Numbered from the stretch's first letter, positions 7,314-14,330 are shown. The stretch: 25,986 nt of DNA from CAZZKG01 sp964654825 (GCA_964654825.1 CAZZKG010000054.1:1-25986); one strand, 5' to 3'. Notes: generated by a model from the sequence alone, not told the origin. Program-made: numbers and translations.

Positions 7314-7769
7314 ATGAGTAAGGGTGAGAGTGAAAAGCCAGAATCCCTACAGCTGATAAAGAGACGAAATTTCCTCGCTGTTCTTCTCAAATCGCTCGGT
7401 GCGGTTTTTGCCGTCGGCTGCCTTTATCCAATCATCCGCTATCTTAGTCCGACGGCGATCAGCGGCGGGGGATCGGGGGTAGAGATCTCGCTCGATGAAA
7501 TTCCGATCGGGGAGTCTAAAATGATAGATCTTTCGGGACAACCCGTCATGCTCATAAGAACACCAAAGGAGGTTATCGCCCTCTCTGCCATCTGCACACA
7601 CCTCGGATGTATCGTAGATTTCAAGAAAGATGAGAATGTCATCCATTGTCCGTGTCATGCGGCCGCGTTCGACATAAGAGGGAACGTCATCAAGGGACCC
7701 GCAACAATTCCTCTTGAGACCTATCCGGCTAACATATCGGGGAATATTGTTCACGTCGGAGGGAGTTGA
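7314..7769 (+). CDS. Rieske iron-sulfur protein of a cytochrome bc-type complex
   Basis: A 151-residue membrane-anchored [2Fe-2S] subunit of a quinol oxidase complex. The N-terminal KRRNFLAVLLKSL is Tat-like, and a single transmembrane anchor (about 20-43) leads to the periplasmic Rieske fold. Cluster ligands are Cys94, His96 (CTHLGC) and Cys112, His115 (CPCH); Cys99 and Cys114 would form the stabilising disulfide. The sequence after the second box is CHAAAFD, where many Rieske proteins have CHGSxFD. Its stop overlaps the cytochrome b start (TGATG), so the two are translationally coupled. Confidence 0.93.
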   Translation: MSKGESEKPESLQLIKRRNFLAVLLKSLGAVFAVGCLYPIIRYLSPTAISGGGSGVEISLDEIPIGESKMIDLSGQPVMLIRTPKEVIALSAICTHLGCIVDFKKDENVIHCPCHAAAFDIRGNVIKGPATIPLETYPANISGNIVHVGGS

Positions 7770-8875
7770 TGTCACTTGCGAAGAAAGCCATAGATTGGGT
7801 TGATACGAGAATTGGTATCAGGGAGGTAGCTCGTGACCAGCTCACGGAGTACCTGGTACCGAAAAACATCAACGTGTGGTATTCTCTCGGCTTCCTGGCA
7901 CTATTCGTGTTTATCATTCAGATCATCACCGGGATATTCCTGCTCACGTACTACGTGCCGGATGTGGACAAAGCTTTCCAGAGTATCGACAAGATTATGA
8001 ACGATGTACCCTTCGGATGGCTATTCAGACTGATCCATGCGATCGGCGCAAACATGATGGTCATTGCGTTGATATTACACGCTCTGAGCACCGTGTTTAT
8101 GGGCTCGTACAAAAAACCCCGTGAACTTCACTGGATCAGCGGCTTTACTCTCCTTCTCCTTACATTGACCATATGCCTCTCCGGCTACCTCCTGCCCTGG
8201 AGCCAGCTGTCATACTGGGCAACAACGGTCGCAACCAATTCGCCGGGAAGCATACCCATAATCGGTGAAATGATCGTCAAGTACACCAGGGGAGGGGATC
8301 TCGTAGGCCCGGTAACCCTGGGAAGATTCTTTGCCATACACGTCGTCGCGGTACCTCTCATTATGATTCTCCTCGTGGGCCTGCACATGTTCCTCCTCCG
8401 GAGGACAGGCATCTCGGCACCGCCGGTACGGGGACAGATACCGGACTCGAAGCCTGCATCATCCGGGAGATATAAAAAAGAAAAACACACTGATGGGATT
8501 CCATTTTTTCCCCACTACATAGTGGAAGACGTACGGACAGTTGTTTTCTATCTCCTTATACTGACGGTTATCGTCGTGTATTACCCGAACCTGTTCTTCA
8601 CAAGAGAAGCATTTATCCCGGCGAATCCATTTTCTACTCCCGCTCACATCAAACCGGAGTGGTATTTTCTCGCCTCATACCAGACACTCAAGATATTCCC
8701 GAGCGAGCTGGCGGGAGTCCTTATACAGGGAGCTGCAGTCTTGTTTTTATTCCTGCTTCCCTTCATCGATAGAGGACGCAGAAAACACTTTCTGGACAGG
8801 CCCGTGTTTTCCATCGGGACCATAATTGCACTCATCGTCTTCGTCCTTTTGTCCTACTGGGGGCATGTCTCCTGA
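7769..8875 (+). CDS. Cytochrome b (fused b6/subunit IV type) of a bc-type complex
   Basis: A 368-residue multi-helix quinol-oxidising subunit. Heme ligands are His90/His104 (13 residues between) and His191/His206 (14 between); the 13/14 spacing is that of b6-type and menaquinol-type complexes rather than mitochondrial bc1 (13/13). The Qo-site PEWY is at 296-299, and a soluble lysine-rich linker (about 216-250) separates the b6-like and subunit IV-like halves, which are fused here. The ATG at 7769 has SD GGAGGG (7758-7763) five bases before it and overlaps the Rieske stop. No cytochrome c1 or f follows; a pentaheme cytochrome takes that place. Confidence 0.94.
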   Translation: MSLAKKAIDWVDTRIGIREVARDQLTEYLVPKNINVWYSLGFLALFVFIIQIITGIFLLTYYVPDVDKAFQSIDKIMNDVPFGWLFRLIHAIGANMMVIALILHALSTVFMGSYKKPRELHWISGFTLLLLTLTICLSGYLLPWSQLSYWATTVATNSPGSIPIIGEMIVKYTRGGDLVGPVTLGRFFAIHVVAVPLIMILLVGLHMFLLRRTGISAPPVRGQIPDSKPASSGRYKKEKHTDGIPFFPHYIVEDVRTVVFYLLILTVIVVYYPNLFFTREAFIPANPFSTPAHIKPEWYFLASYQTLKIFPSELAGVLIQGAAVLFLFLLPFIDRGRRKHFLDRPVFSIGTIIALIVFVLLSYWGHVS

Positions 8876-8887
8876 GGAGGAAGGTAC

Positions 8888-9724
8888 ATGAACTTCATGG
8901 GTATATCGAAGATTCTCATCGTGTCATCATTATTACTCATGGTCTCTTCCCTGACAGCTGTTGTAGGGGCGGAGGAGGAATCATCGGTGTCCCTCCCCGA
9001 CATTGGCTGCATCAAATGTCATATCGAGCTCGGAGAACCTTCCGGACAGATAGTGGATGAATGGCTCCACAGCTATCATGCCGAATTTGGCAACACCTGT
9101 GATGGCTGTCATGGCGGCAATCCGAAGTCCATGGAACCTGACGAGGCGATGTCTGTCGAATCCGGATTTACAGGTGTTCCCGATGAAAAAGAAATTCCTT
9201 CATTCTGCGGTAAATGTCATGACGGTGTCCGGGAAGAATACATGAAGAGCGATCATGGAATCGACCTGCAGCAGGACAAGGTGACTCCAAGCTGTGTCTA
9301 TTGCCATGGCAGCCACGGTGTCCGGAGAGCAAAAGCGGACCTCATCAACGAGGAGAAATGCTCCCTCTGTCACGAATATGATAGAGCTCTTCAGATAAAG
9401 GGGGCCATGAGTGAATTGGAGAGTGATATCGAAGAAAAGTTTCAGAGCATATCCGAGTTGAAGGAAGAGGGCATGCAGCCCTCGGGAGTGGAGGACCGTC
9501 TGTTCGATACGAGAAACACATTTCACAGGATTTCCCATGAACTTCGGGTCGCAGTGGTCCTCGACATCACTCACGAGATGAAAGAAAAACTTACTGAGAT
9601 CGATGAGACCATTCACGATGCCCGCTCGGAAATAAGCAAGCGTAGAACACTCGGCCTGCTTTTCATCATTCTCTGTGCCGTCACTGTCGTCCTCATCAGC
9701 GCGTACCGGAAGACTCTTCACTGA
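8888..9724 (+). CDS. Membrane-anchored pentaheme cytochrome c
   Basis: A 278-residue exported cytochrome. The signal peptide spans about 1-28 (cleavage near AVVGA-EEE). Five CxxCH heme sites lie at 41-45, 71-75, 107-111, 136-140 and 158-162, with extra histidines (for example His61, His64, His123, His143) as possible sixth ligands. A largely helical stretch (about 165-250) with no heme sites is followed by a C-terminal transmembrane helix (about 254-272) and a short basic tail. An SD (AGGAGGAAGG) lies 12 bases after the cytochrome b stop, so it is the third gene of the operon. It most likely accepts electrons from the Rieske/b subunits in place of cytochrome c1. The architecture resembles NapC/NrfH and other multiheme quinol-linked proteins only loosely. 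Confidence 0.9.
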   Translation: MNFMGISKILIVSSLLLMVSSLTAVVGAEEESSVSLPDIGCIKCHIELGEPSGQIVDEWLHSYHAEFGNTCDGCHGGNPKSMEPDEAMSVESGFTGVPDEKEIPSFCGKCHDGVREEYMKSDHGIDLQQDKVTPSCVYCHGSHGVRRAKADLINEEKCSLCHEYDRALQIKGAMSELESDIEEKFQSISELKEEGMQPSGVEDRLFDTRNTFHRISHELRVAVVLDITHEMKEKLTEIDETIHDARSEISKRRTLGLLFIILCAVTVVLISAYRKTLH

Positions 9725-9741
9725 TCCTGTCGCTTCCCCCC

Positions 9742-9770
9742 TTGCCCCGGGCCGGCAAAATAACTATAAA
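9742..9770 (+). promoter_or_regulatory. Promoter for the PAS/sigma-54 activator
   Basis: TTGCCC (9742-9747), 17-base spacer, TATAAA (9765-9770). A short leader with SD GAGAGAGG precedes the ATG at 9803. The regulator can therefore be made independently of the cytochrome operon just upstream. Confidence 0.5.
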
Positions 9771-9802
9771 TAAAGAGACAATAAACAGAGAGAGGCTTTG
9801 TG

Positions 9803-11209
9803 ATGGCTGACCGTCTTACCAAAACCGAGAGCGGCGATCTGTTTCTTGAGACGATGGGGGATATCAACCTTTTCCTCCCGGATAATATTGTTAAACTGAT
9901 CGAATCCATCTCAAACGGTCTCGTCGTCCTGGACAAAGATAAGAAGATTGTTTTCATGAACAAAAAGGCCCGAGAACTCCTCCACTACAATCTGAATGAA
10001 GTCATCGGGTGTCGCTGCAGGAAGATCCTCAAGAGCAAAAACTGTAAGACTTCGAACTGTCCCATCACCCGCAGTATCGAAGAGGGCGGTGAAACTTCGG
10101 TTCAGGAAACCTATTACCGAGGTAAAAACTCGAAGCTACTGCATGCAAAGACGAATGCTATAATACTGTATGACGAAAGTGGTGAGATTTCGGGCAGCGT
10201 CGAGATATTCAACGACATATCCCTCATCAAAGCCCTCGAAGAAGAGCTCGAAGGGAGGACATCTCTCGGAAACATCATCGGGAAAAGCCGCCAGATGCAG
10301 GAGATTTATCAACTCATCGATGAAGTCGCCCCGACTTCCTCTTCGGTCCTGATCACCGGGGAAAGCGGCACCGGGAAAGAACTCATCGCGGATGCCATCC
10401 ATCGGAAGAGTCATCACTCCGAAGGACGACTCATCAAGGTCAACTGTGGTGCTCTCGCAGAGGGGCTTCTCGAAAGTGAGCTCTTCGGTCACGTAAAGGG
10501 CGCGTTTACCGGAGCAATCGCCGATAAGATCGGACGTTTCCAGATGGCTGATGGGGGCACTATTTTCCTCGATGAGATAGGAGAGATAAACCTCTCGACA
10601 CAGGTAAAACTTCTCAGAGTGCTGCAGGAAGGTGAATTCGAAAAAGTGGGGGGTTCAAAAACACTCAAGGTAAACGTGCGGTTGATTGCCGCAACCAACA
10701 GGAATCTCAAAGAGGCCATTGCCGAGAATCATTTCAGACAGGATCTCTACTACAGGCTCAATGTTGTCAACATACACATCTTACCCCTGAGAGAGAGAAA
10801 GACCGACATACCACAGCTCGTCGAGCACTTCATCGGGCGTCTCGACCTGAAAATGCCACACAAGCAGATCAAAGGTGTTACCTCTGAGGTCCTGGATGCT
10901 CTGATGGAATATAATTTCCCGGGCAACGTGCGTGAACTCGAGAATATCATCGAACACAGTTTCGTGCGGTGTCAGGACGGCACGATTTCCATCGGTCATC
11001 TTCCCAAAGAAATTATCGACGCGAAAAAAGACATTGTCACAAAAGCTCTCGAGGACGAATATCCGATGGCGACAGTTGAAAAAGAGCTCCTCGAGCGGCT
11101 TCTCGATGGTCATTCCTGGAGTTATACAAAGGTCGCAAAGAAGCTCGGTGTGAGCAGAACAACGCTCTGGCGAAAGATGCGGAAACTGGGGATATACAAA
11201 AAACCCTGA
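9803..11209 (+). CDS. PAS-domain sigma-54-dependent transcriptional activator
   Basis: A 468-residue enhancer-binding protein. Residues about 28-145 form a PAS sensor domain (ISNGLVVLDKDKKIVFMN), with a cysteine group Cys70-x-Cys72...Cys81...Cys86 that could bind a metal or Fe-S cluster or act as a thiol switch. The AAA+ domain (about 155-390) has Walker A GESGTGKE (186-193), an intact sigma-54 contact loop GAFTGA (233-238), Walker B TIFLDE (253-258) and the FPGNVRELEN block (372-381). A Fis-type helix-turn-helix is at 438-465. There is no receiver domain, so it senses directly rather than through phosphorylation. The ATG at 9803 has SD GAGAGAGG; a GTG three bases earlier is less likely. Position suggests control of the upstream respiratory operon, but no sigma-54 promoter was seen there. 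Confidence 0.9.
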   Translation: MADRLTKTESGDLFLETMGDINLFLPDNIVKLIESISNGLVVLDKDKKIVFMNKKARELLHYNLNEVIGCRCRKILKSKNCKTSNCPITRSIEEGGETSVQETYYRGKNSKLLHAKTNAIILYDESGEISGSVEIFNDISLIKALEEELEGRTSLGNIIGKSRQMQEIYQLIDEVAPTSSSVLITGESGTGKELIADAIHRKSHHSEGRLIKVNCGALAEGLLESELFGHVKGAFTGAIADKIGRFQMADGGTIFLDEIGEINLSTQVKLLRVLQEGEFEKVGGSKTLKVNVRLIAATNRNLKEAIAENHFRQDLYYRLNVVNIHILPLRERKTDIPQLVEHFIGRLDLKMPHKQIKGVTSEVLDALMEYNFPGNVRELENIIEHSFVRCQDGTISIGHLPKEIIDAKKDIVTKALEDEYPMATVEKELLERLLDGHSWSYTKVAKKLGVSRTTLWRKMRKLGIYKKP

Positions 11210-11222
11210 CACGTTACATATT

Positions 11223-11368
11223 TGAAATACCGTTTCACCCACGCAACATCAAGTGAGACTTTCAGAGTACGGTAACGTCATTATTTCCAGCAATCTGGAA
11301 GATTGTTTCAATCTGTCCTCGTATCCATCCTCTAAATGTGTTCCATAAGTGAAACACCACCTGTTTCA
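11223..11368. promoter_or_regulatory. Cluster of inverted repeats upstream of the sigma factor
   Basis: Four perfect dyads lie in the roughly 300-bp space before the sigma factor gene. They are TGAAA-N5-TTTCA (11223-11237), TTCCAG-N4-CTGGAA (11285-11300), GATTG-N3-CAATC (11301-11313) and TGAAACA-N5-TGTTTCA (11350-11368). The first and last share the TGAAA...TTTCA core with the same 5-base spacing and look like binding sites of one dimeric regulator. The second might also act as a weak terminator stem for the upstream regulator gene. The remainder of 11210-11507 shows no coding sequence. Confidence 0.5.
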
Positions 11369-11394
11369 ACCCTGAAATGAGAACACTGTAATAT
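11365..11394 (+). promoter_or_regulatory. Putative promoter of the sigma factor gene
   Basis: TTCAAC (11365-11370), 18-base spacer, TAATAT (11389-11394), followed by a very AT-rich run. The -35 overlaps the right arm of the TGAAACA-N5-TGTTTCA dyad, a layout that would suit repression. The leader to the ATG is about 107 bases. Confidence 0.4.
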
Positions 11395-11507
11395 ATTATA
11401 TATTAATGACTTAGAAAAATCTTTCCCATGGTATCATAATTGCAATATCCGGAATCGGGTGTACGAGACGTCCCAAGATTTCGACCTACTCAGCGAGGAA
11501 AGTGGTG

Positions 11508-12383
11508 ATGGAGATGAAAAAAGTGACCGCAAAGAGTAAGTTTTCGGATTTCGATTTCGGTGAAGAGAATCTCAAATTGTATTTTAACGAAATAAAGAAT
11601 TATCCCCCGCTCAAGAGAGCCGAAGAACTCGAACTGGCCCGGAAGATAAGAGAAGGGGACAGTGTCGCACTCGAAACACTCATCAACGCCAATCTTCAAT
11701 ACGTGATCACAGTGGCCAAAAAGTACCAGCACATGGGCCTCTCCCTGCCTGATCTCATCGGTGAAGGGACCCTGGGTCTTCTGAGAGCCGCTCACAAGTA
11801 TGACGAAAAATTCAAGGTGAAATTCATCTCATATGCCGTCTGGTGGATAAAACAGGCGATCCTCGAGGCACTTTCAAAACAGACTCGAATTGCCAGACTT
11901 CCCCTTTCGAGAATCCGCACCCTTTCGAAGGTGAACAAGAGACTCCAGTTCCTGGAACAGAAACTCGGGCGTGCCCCGTCGAAGGAGGAACTCGCCCGCT
12001 GCAGCAATATCGATCTCAAGGAACTCGAAATTCTGCAAACATCTTCGATGCCCTATGCAAGTCTGGATTCACCGTTGAGGGATGATGAAGACGGGTCTCT
12101 CGCTGATTTCATCGCCGACACCTCGGTGAGTTATGAAGAACAGCGACTGAACAGTGAAGATCTCAAGAATGCTCTAAAGAACGCTCTTTCGATTCTCGAC
12201 GACAGGCAGGCCAGGATCCTCTCCCTGTATTACGGTCTCGAAAATGGCAAACCCCTGACACTCGAAGAGATCGGGAACATCTTCGGGATCACGAGAGAGA
12301 GGGTACGGCAGATACGCGAGCAGGCACTCAAAAAATTGAGAGCTCCTGCCGGCTGCACGGTTCTTGAGAACTATGTGAGTTAG
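11508..12383 (+). CDS. RNA polymerase sigma factor, sigma-70 family (group 1/2, RpoD/RpoS-like)
   Basis: A 291-residue sigma factor that directs core polymerase to -10/-35 promoters. Region 1.2 is about 20-50 (LKLYFNEI). Region 2 is about 54-125, including the -10 melting block FISYAVWWIKQAI (106-118). Region 3 is about 130-205. Region 4 is about 220-278 with TLEEIGNIFGITRERVRQIREQALKKLR. The large region 1.1 of housekeeping RpoD is absent, so it is probably an alternative group 2 factor or a short primary one. The ATG at 11508 has SD GAGGAA seven bases upstream; two in-frame GTG codons just before it sit too close to the SD. It lies next to the oxidative-stress cluster, which suggests but does not prove a stress role. 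Confidence 0.9.
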   Translation: MEMKKVTAKSKFSDFDFGEENLKLYFNEIKNYPPLKRAEELELARKIREGDSVALETLINANLQYVITVAKKYQHMGLSLPDLIGEGTLGLLRAAHKYDEKFKVKFISYAVWWIKQAILEALSKQTRIARLPLSRIRTLSKVNKRLQFLEQKLGRAPSKEELARCSNIDLKELEILQTSSMPYASLDSPLRDDEDGSLADFIADTSVSYEEQRLNSEDLKNALKNALSILDDRQARILSLYYGLENGKPLTLEEIGNIFGITRERVRQIREQALKKLRAPAGCTVLENYVS

Positions 12384-12403
12384 TGTTTCCGGACACAATA
12401 CTC

Positions 12404-12430
12404 GTCACCGGTCACACGTCACCGGTTGAC
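12404..12430. terminator. Hairpin after the sigma factor gene
   Basis: GTCACCGGT (12404-12412) pairs with ACCGGTTGAC (12421-12430) with one bulged base, around an 8-base loop. There is no T tract, so termination strength is doubtful. The right arm runs into the TTGACA of the next promoter, so it may instead be an operator. The ten-base unit CGTCACCGGT is also present as a direct repeat (12403-12412, 12417-12426). Confidence 0.4.
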
Positions 12431-12454
12431 AATCAGGCTTCCCCTCATTACTAT
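12426..12454 (+). promoter_or_regulatory. Promoter of the superoxide reductase operon
   Basis: A near-consensus pair: TTGACA (12426-12431), exactly 17 bases, TACTAT (12449-12454). Transcription would begin near 12461 and give a long leader (about 240 bases once the false gap is removed) before the superoxide reductase gene. Confidence 0.7.
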
Positions 12455-12503
12455 TAGTGCTCTGTCATGTAAGAAGTGGCGTAAAGATTACGAAGTATTT
12501 TTC

Positions 12504-12573
12504 TCTGCCTGCAGAGCTCGACTGAAGGAACATAGCAGAGCTATGTAACTGAAGTAGCTACGCTCTAGGCAGA
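12504..12573 (+). ncRNA. Candidate structured leader RNA element ahead of superoxide reductase
   Basis: This lies in the transcribed leader after the 12426-12454 promoter. An outer helix pairs TCTGCCT (12504-12510) with AGGCAGA (12567-12573) and continues, past a GC bulge, as AGAGC (12513-12517) with GCTCT (12562-12566). Inside, ACATAGC (12530-12536) and GCTATGT (12540-12546) form a perfect 7-bp hairpin with an AGA loop. The two single-stranded flanks carry the same heptamer ACTGAAG (12521-12527 and 12548-12554), and GCAGAGCT also occurs twice. It does not match a riboswitch class I can recognise. It could be a regulatory leader or a processed small RNA; no experimental support exists. Confidence 0.5.
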
Positions 12574-12636
12574 TGAAAGGACAAGTAAGATGCGTCAGTT
12601 GTTATATGACAGGACATTAGTCTGCTTCGAAAGACG

Positions 12637-12669
12637 ATTGTATTTGTACGACCTCTATCGGAATACAAT
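12637..12669 (+). promoter_or_regulatory. Leader hairpin before the superoxide reductase SD
   Basis: ATTGTATT (12637-12644) and AATACAAT (12662-12669) form a perfect 8-bp stem with a 17-base loop, ending about 15 bases before the AAGGAG SD (12684-12689). It could mask or present the ribosome site. Three short plus-strand frames in 12384-12696 have no family features and were not called. Confidence 0.4.
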
Positions 12670-12722
12670 AGAAAATCAGAGGAAAGGAGTATGTGAATGT
12701 CGGACGATATCTTCAAGGGATT
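12668..12722 (+). repeat. 55-bp contig-end duplicate, left copy
   Basis: This 55-base stretch, holding the SD and first codons of the superoxide reductase gene (ATG at 12697), is identical to 12823-12877 on the other side of the N run. The length and position fit two contigs sharing an assembler overlap rather than a biological repeat. Confidence 0.9.
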
Positions 12723-12822
12723 NNNNNNNNNNNNNNNNNNNNNNNNNNNNNNNNNNNNNNNNNNNNNNNNNNNNNNNNNNNNNNNNNNNNNNNNNNNNNN
12801 NNNNNNNNNNNNNNNNNNNNNN
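12723..12822. other. Scaffold gap of 100 N, probably false
   Basis: Exactly 100 N, a conventional placeholder length. Because the 55 bases on each side are identical, the two contigs most likely overlap directly, and bases 12668-12822 should be collapsed. No sequence is then missing. Confidence 0.9.
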
Positions 12823-12877
12823 ATAGAAAATCAGAGGAAAGGAGTATGTGAATGTCGGACGATATCTTCAAGGGATT
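12823..12877 (+). repeat. 55-bp contig-end duplicate, right copy
   Basis: Identical to 12668-12722. This copy continues into the complete superoxide reductase gene, with the ATG at 12852. Confidence 0.9.
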
Positions 12878-13217
12878 GAACCGGGCCAAGGATCCTGCCA
12901 GCAAGACTGACCTCGAAAAAAAACATGTACCAACCATACACGCACCTTCGAACGTAAAAGTCAGGGAACCCTTCGAAGTTACGATCAACGTCGGTGAAGA
13001 ACTGGCACACCCGGACGAAGGAGCTCATCACATTCAGTGGGTCGAACTATTCGCGGGCGAAGCATTCCTCACCAGGATTGATTTTACTCCAACGGTGAGT
13101 ACCAGCCCTGTTACGCTCACCCTGAAGCTCGATGAAGACACAATGTTGCGAGCTCACGCCAGATGCAATCTGCATGGAGTGTGGGAATCATCTCATAATT
13201 TGAAGGTAACTCCATGA
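12852..13217 (+). CDS. Superoxide reductase, class II (neelaredoxin-type)
   Basis: Cytosolic non-heme iron enzyme that reduces superoxide to hydrogen peroxide without making O2, using rubredoxin as donor. It has 121 residues and no N-terminal desulforedoxin domain. The Fe(His)4Cys site is present: His25 (KKHVP), His53 (AHP), His59, then Cys105 and His108 in RCNLHGVWES, with the same His/His and Cys/His spacings as Pyrococcus superoxide reductase. The usual Glu-Lys-His (EKH) before the first ligand reads Glu-Lys-Lys-His, so the open-site Glu is shifted by one and Lys23 occupies its place. SD AAGGAG lies seven bases before the ATG. The stop overlaps the next start (ATGA), so the two genes are coupled. 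A truncated copy of the first codons at 12697-12722 is an assembly duplicate. Confidence 0.92.
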   Translation: MSDDIFKGLNRAKDPASKTDLEKKHVPTIHAPSNVKVREPFEVTINVGEELAHPDEGAHHIQWVELFAGEAFLTRIDFTPTVSTSPVTLTLKLDEDTMLRAHARCNLHGVWESSHNLKVTP

Positions 13218-13735
13218 GTGAAACAACAAGAATACCACCGGATCTGTCTCCCGCCGAAGTCCTCGCTATCGCCATACGAGCCGAAATCGAGGCGAGGGAG
13301 ATATATCACAGGATGGTCGAAAAAGTCGTGAATGAATCCCTGCAAACGAGACTCCGGTTCCTCGAACAGGAGGAGGAAATTCACCGCAAGGTGCTGGAAG
13401 ACGTGTTCAGGGATAAATTCCCGGAAATCGAACTTGTTCTTCCCGAGAGAACACGTATTCCGAAGATCGACGTAGCGATCTCCGAGAATTCGACGATCGA
13501 GGAGCTTCTCGAAGTGGCGATGGAGTGGGAGAAGATGTCAGGGGAATTCTACGAGGAGCTGTCGACGAAAGCGACCGATCACGGTTCAAAAGCCATCCTG
13601 ATTTCACTGAGCGCTTCGGAATGGGGACACTATCACCTGATCAAGTCGGAATTCGACCTGGTGAAGGCCTTCCCGTCGTATGCGTGTACCAAGGATTACA
13701 ATATGGGGGAAGATTCACTGCACATAGGTCCCTGA
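13214..13735 (+). CDS. Ferritin-like diiron protein (rubrerythrin-like, no rubredoxin domain) 1
   Basis: A 173-residue four-helix bundle protein. Diiron-type ligands are a helix A glutamate in RAEIEAREIY (about residue 26), Glu54-x-x-His57 (EEIH), a helix C glutamate in EWEKMSGEFY (about 104-111), and Glu136-x-x-His139 (EWGH). The rubredoxin domain of classical rubrerythrin is missing, so electrons for peroxide reduction would have to come from a separate rubredoxin. It is co-translated with superoxide reductase, whose product is peroxide, which suggests peroxide removal or iron handling. The last 20 residues hold one Cys (158) and are not helical. The usual annotation would be ferritin family protein. 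Confidence 0.87.
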   Translation: MSETTRIPPDLSPAEVLAIAIRAEIEAREIYHRMVEKVVNESLQTRLRFLEQEEEIHRKVLEDVFRDKFPEIELVLPERTRIPKIDVAISENSTIEELLEVAMEWEKMSGEFYEELSTKATDHGSKAILISLSASEWGHYHLIKSEFDLVKAFPSYACTKDYNMGEDSLHIGP

Positions 13736-13831
13736 CCGATTCCCGGCGGTCGTACAGATGTCGGGGCAGGGGGTGTCTCTCGGGATTACGCATTTTGGGG
13801 ATCATAGTGTCTGAGTACTCATATCCAACTT

Positions 13832-14290
13832 CTATCCGTGGTATGTCTCCCAGTAGAGAGCTTCACACTTTTTCCGGTGTTTCTCCTCCATCTGGGCGAG
13901 TTTGAGGAAAAAGTCCTTCTCCTTCTCCACCGTGGTCATGTCCGCGACACCGGAGTAGAAATCCCGTGCTCCTTCTTCTTTTTTCACTGCAAACAGGAGC
14001 ACTGCCTGGAGGTCCGCGTCTTCACCTATTTCTCCGCCAATTGAGAAATCAGACAGGCTGACTTCCTTCTTCACCAGATCTTCCGGTGTGAGATTCCAGG
14101 ACCCGAAGTCAAGAGTCTCGAGCATTTCCTTGTGGAGGAGTTCCTCATCCCTGAGTTCGGTCAGTACGGCCCGTGCCGACTCATCCTTTACCATGGTCAA
14201 CGCTTTATCGTAAAGTCGATATGCTGCTTCTTCAACACTGATCGCCTCATCCAGAATGGCCTTCAGTCGATCTTTTCCGGTACTTTCCAT
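13832..14290 (-). CDS. Ferritin-like diiron protein 2
   Basis: A 152-residue four-helix bundle with two ExxH motifs, Glu50-x-x-His53 (EELLH) and Glu135-x-x-His138 (EEKH), plus glutamates in helices A (about 20-21) and C (about 105-106) placed for a diiron site. The ATG at 14290 is chosen over one 51 bases upstream because GGAGG lies six bases before it. No rubredoxin domain. It is convergent with the superoxide reductase operon and divergent from ferritin-like protein 3. Sequence similarity to its two neighbours is low outside the motifs, so these are old paralogs, not a recent tandem copy. Confidence 0.85.
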   Translation of the reverse strand: MESTGKDRLKAILDEAISVEEAAYRLYDKALTMVKDESARAVLTELRDEELLHKEMLETLDFGSWNLTPEDLVKKEVSLSDFSIGGEIGEDADLQAVLLFAVKKEEGARDFYSGVADMTTVEKEKDFFLKLAQMEEKHRKKCEALYWETYHG

Positions 14291-14330
14291 TGTTTTCCTC
14301 CATGCTCGCGTGTGATTGTTCAAAGGAATG

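Noticed and set aside
12590..12826. Short frame running into the N gap, and a frame from 12697 through the gap
   Set aside because: Both depend on the N run; the second is just the duplicated start of the superoxide reductase gene.
12668..12877. Real tandem repeat or attachment-site-like direct repeat around the gap
   Set aside because: The copies end exactly at the gap edges and the gap is exactly 100 N, which fits a contig overlap and not an insertion.
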